Shown piece after piece: positions 6,260 to 8,035 of a DNA stretch of 8,035 nt. The stretch covers positions 1 to 8,035 of the forward strand of contig DAOUSV010000065.1 in assembly GCA_030627065.1 (NCBI GenBank), written 5' to 3'. The translations under genes were made by a program, and so were the position numbers. The first letter of the stretch is position 1. Each line of letters starts with the position of its first letter. This DNA is from Piscirickettsiaceae bacterium (GTDB taxonomy: Bacteria; Pseudomonadota; Gammaproteobacteria; Nitrosococcales; Methylophagaceae). The notes beneath the pieces were generated by a model, which saw only the letters and a program-made list of their open reading frames with translations, made no database searches and had not been told where the DNA came from.

Positions 6260-7144
6260 TCAGCCCTCAATATTACCTATACATTCTGCCAATGACACCT
6301 TCCAATATGGAATAGCTATATTGAACACCTGTTTTATTTTAGCCTTATTCAATACACTGTAATGCGGCCTAGTTGCTGCTGTTGGGTAATCTTTGGTTTC
6401 AATCGCACTGACAGCACAAGTAATGCCCTTTATTTCAAAGATAGTCCTCGCAAAATCATACCAAGAACAAACGCCCTCATTACTGTAATTATAAATTTCA
6501 GTCTCAGAAGAGTCATTCAATTGATTTGACTGCACGATTGTCATAATCGCTTGCGCTAAGTCTTTGGCATATGTTGGAGAGCCTACTTGATCAAATATAA
6601 CGCTCAGCTGTTCTCTGTCTTGCCCTAGTTCCAGCATAGTTCTAACAAAGTTATTGCCAAATTCAGAATACACCCAGCTGGTTCTAATAATACAGCCTTT
6701 GGGCTTAATCTCTTGTATCGCTTTCTCACCTTTTAGCTTACTAGCGCCATAAACACTTTGAGGGTTAGTGTTATCGGTTTCAATATAAGGGCGATGACTT
6801 GTGCCATCAAAGACATAATCGGTACTGATATGAACGAGTGTCGCCTCATGTTCTTTGGCAACTTCGGCTAATTTCTTAACCGCAATGTGGTTAATTTTAT
6901 CGGCTAATTCAGGCTCCGACTCTGCATTATCAACAGCGGTATAAGCTGCACAGTTAATAATATAATCAAATCGATTTTGCTGGAAATAATCTGTAATAGA
7001 ATCGGTCCGGCTTAAATCCAGATCATCTCGCCCCGTAAAACTAAACTGATATTGAGGATATTTTACTGAAATTAACATTAATGATTGCCCGAGTTGGCCA
7101 TTAACACCTGTGACTAAAATTGTTTTTTGTTCAGCTATCATCAT
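6260..7144 (-). CDS. rfbD: dTDP-4-dehydrorhamnose reductase (RmlD/RfbD)
   Basis: It catalyses the last step of dTDP-L-rhamnose synthesis, NAD(P)H reduction of dTDP-4-keto-L-rhamnose. The 294 residues form a short-chain dehydrogenase/reductase with TGVNGQLGQ (12-20) for nucleotide binding, NCAAYTAVDNAESEP (64-78), the catalytic T108-D109-Y110 in STDYVFDG, Y132/K136 in VYGASKLKGE, and RTSWVYSEFGNNFVRTML. Length matches the family. The N-terminal extension (MMIAEQK) and the details of YPQYQFSFTG, SFVDQVG-like and ASKLKGE segments look more like RmlD proteins of Bacteroidetes and related groups than the enterobacterial form; this is a judgement from memory. Two adjacent ATGs (7144 and 7141) could start it, with AGAG/GGATGG upstream. 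A probable promoter lies 28-57 nt upstream. The stop is followed after 4 nt by hepT. Confidence 0.95.
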   Translation of the reverse strand: MMIAEQKTILVTGVNGQLGQSLMLISVKYPQYQFSFTGRDDLDLSRTDSITDYFQQNRFDYIINCAAYTAVDNAESEPELADKINHIAVKKLAEVAKEHEATLVHISTDYVFDGTSHRPYIETDNTNPQSVYGASKLKGEKAIQEIKPKGCIIRTSWVYSEFGNNFVRTMLELGQDREQLSVIFDQVGSPTYAKDLAQAIMTIVQSNQLNDSSETEIYNYSNEGVCSWYDFARTIFEIKGITCAVSAIETKDYPTAATRPHYSVLNKAKIKQVFNIAIPYWKVSLAECIGNIEG

Positions 7145-7171
7145 CCATCCAATCTCTTTTTTTCATAAAGG

Positions 7172-7201
7172 TTTATATACCTGTAACCATTCAAGTTACA
7201 A
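7172..7201 (-). promoter_or_regulatory. Probable promoter of rfbD-hepT-mntA-rfbB with embedded dyad
   Basis: On the minus strand TTGTAA (7196-7201) is followed by TATATA at 16 nt (7174-7179) or TATAAA at 18 nt (7172-7177). A perfect dyad TGTAAC-7 nt-GTTACA (7182-7200) fills the spacer and overlaps the -35, a position where a dimeric regulator would block RNA polymerase. I see no second copy of the dyad in the window and cannot name the regulator. The promoter would let the toxin-antitoxin pair and rfbD/rfbB be expressed apart from rfbC. Confidence 0.5.
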
Positions 7202-7272
7202 GTCACTTTAATTAAAGCCCGTCACTCCCCCAGGTTTTCCGCACACGTAAGGATGACATAACATTAAGACGA

Positions 7273-7845
7273 TTAATAATAATTAATGCCATAGTCAAAA
7301 CAATCACCTATTTCTACCAGTTTTGGCTGCGTAAGATCTTTTGCAGATAACTGTAATTGCTCTTTACTTAACTCCCAATCAATCCCTAAAGCAACATCAT
7401 TAAAAGCCAAGCCACGATCACTTTCTGGCGAATAATAATTATCTACTTTATAGGCAAAGGTCGCGGTATCACTTAACACTACAAAGCCATGGGCAAAGCC
7501 TCGTGGGATAAAAGCTTGGCACTTATTTTCACCACTTAACACTATTGTGACATGCTGCCCAAATGTTGGGCTACCAGCACGAATATCAACAGCAATATCT
7601 AAGACACTACCTTCTATCACTCGCACCAACTTGCTTTGAGCATGCGGTGCTAACTGAAAATGTAAGCCACGTAATACGCCTTTTGATGATTTTGATTCAT
7701 TATCTTGCACAAAATTAACCGAATGGCCTATCGCCTGCTCAAACAAATCGTGACGAAATGTTTCAACAAAATAACCCCGCTCATCACCATGTACTTTTGG
7801 CTCGATTAATAACACCTCTGGAATTCTTTGCTTCTTTATTTTCAC
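7273..7845 (-). CDS. rfbC: dTDP-4-dehydrorhamnose 3,5-epimerase (RmlC/RfbC)
   Basis: It epimerises C3 and C5 of dTDP-4-keto-6-deoxyglucose, the third step of dTDP-L-rhamnose synthesis. The 190 residues form the RmlC cupin: IPEVLLIEPKVHGDERG (8-24) then YFVETF, catalytic H62 in VLRGLHFQ, K72, VDIRAGSPTFG, IPRGFAHGF with H119, Y132 in FAYKV, and D170 in LSAKD, which pairs with the catalytic His. The protein contains no internal Met. The GTG at 7843-7845 gives the normal family N-terminus and the only ribosome binding site is a weak AGAAG 6 nt upstream. The first 62 nt overlap the end of an unrecognised frame entering from the right. A 128-nt gap with a likely promoter follows before rfbD. Confidence 0.95.
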   Translation of the reverse strand: MKIKKQRIPEVLLIEPKVHGDERGYFVETFRHDLFEQAIGHSVNFVQDNESKSSKGVLRGLHFQLAPHAQSKLVRVIEGSVLDIAVDIRAGSPTFGQHVTIVLSGENKCQAFIPRGFAHGFVVLSDTATFAYKVDNYYSPESDRGLAFNDVALGIDWELSKEQLQLSAKDLTQPKLVEIGDCFDYGINYY

Positions 7846-8035
7846 CAGATGCTTCTGTCACAAATGGGCTTATTAGTAGATCTTTTGCTATTCTAACTAT
7901 TTTTTGTGCATTGTTTGCATAATCGTCTTTTTTTACACTAACAGTTGTTTCTACGCCTGCGTCTTTACCAGATGTATTCTTGTATACTATTTTAGTTAGG
8001 AATCCACTTTCTTTAACGAACCTATATTCTGTAGA
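7784..8035 (-). CDS. C-terminal end of an unrecognised protein, possibly truncated at the rfbC junction
   Basis: A frame open from the right edge for 83 residues to TGA at 7784-7786; its start lies outside the window. It begins STEYRFVKESGFLTKIVYKN and ends with VINRAKSTW. It is lysine-rich, hydrophilic, without membrane segments or cysteines, and I do not recognise a family. The other two frames on this strand close within 4 and 13 codons, which favours real coding. All four Ile codons before the overlap are ATA and most Arg codons are AGA/AGG, somewhat different from the neighbours. The last 20 residues or so are encoded by the start of rfbC in another frame, so they are probably not native: the gene may have lost its own end by recombination next to rfbC, or by a frameshift. 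A chance open frame is less likely but possible. Confidence 0.5.
   Translation of the reverse strand, partial: STEYRFVKESGFLTKIVYKNTSGKDAGVETTVSVKKDDYANNAQKIVRIAKDLLISPFVTEASGENKEAKNSRGVINRAKSTW

Noticed and set aside
6256..6270. TTG start for hepT at 6270 overlapping rfbD
   Set aside because: It would place the GAGGG ribosome binding site inside the gene; the ATG at 6255 has correct spacing from it.
7145..7272. Terminator after rfbC
   Set aside because: The imperfect GTCA/TGAC pairing has no following T-run; readthrough from rfbC into rfbD remains possible.

Overview
The window is a stretch of AT-rich (about 40% GC by eye) chromosome from a gammaproteobacterium. The divergent rpsB / map-glnD arrangement at the left end, and the close resemblance of each protein to its enterobacterial counterpart, support this. 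I cannot fix the genus. ComEA, RmlB and RmlC are also typical of gammaproteobacteria, while RmlD looks like a different lineage of its family.

Left part (1-3941). The start of rpsB (ribosomal protein S2) runs leftward off the window. It has a strong extended -10 promoter with a GC-rich discriminator and a structured leader of about 125 nt of the S2-autoregulated kind. Diverging from it are map (methionine aminopeptidase) and, one codon after its stop, glnD (uridylyltransferase/uridylyl-removing enzyme for PII). A strong bidirectional terminator separates glnD from the convergent genes that follow.

Middle (3956-4302). A small exported helix-hairpin-helix protein of the ComEA type reads leftward from its own likely promoter.

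Right part (4402-8035, all leftward). This is a dTDP-L-rhamnose block, in transcription order rfbC, rfbD, hepT, mntA, rfbB. RmlB makes dTDP-4-keto-6-deoxyglucose, RmlC epimerises it and RmlD reduces it to dTDP-L-rhamnose for O-antigen or another surface polysaccharide. RmlA, which makes dTDP-glucose, is not in the window. A HEPN/minimal-nucleotidyltransferase pair of the HepT/MntA (HI0074/HI0073) type is inserted without gaps between rfbD and rfbB, so toxin, antitoxin and sugar genes form one tightly packed unit. A promoter with an embedded dyad precedes rfbD.

At the right edge an unrecognised reading frame enters the window and ends inside the start of rfbC, overlapping it by 62 nt. It has no start in the window and looks like a gene cut or shifted at a junction just upstream of rfbC. 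The most interesting points are the toxin-antitoxin pair inside the rhamnose operon and this junction. I see no RNA genes, insertion sequences or CRISPR arrays.
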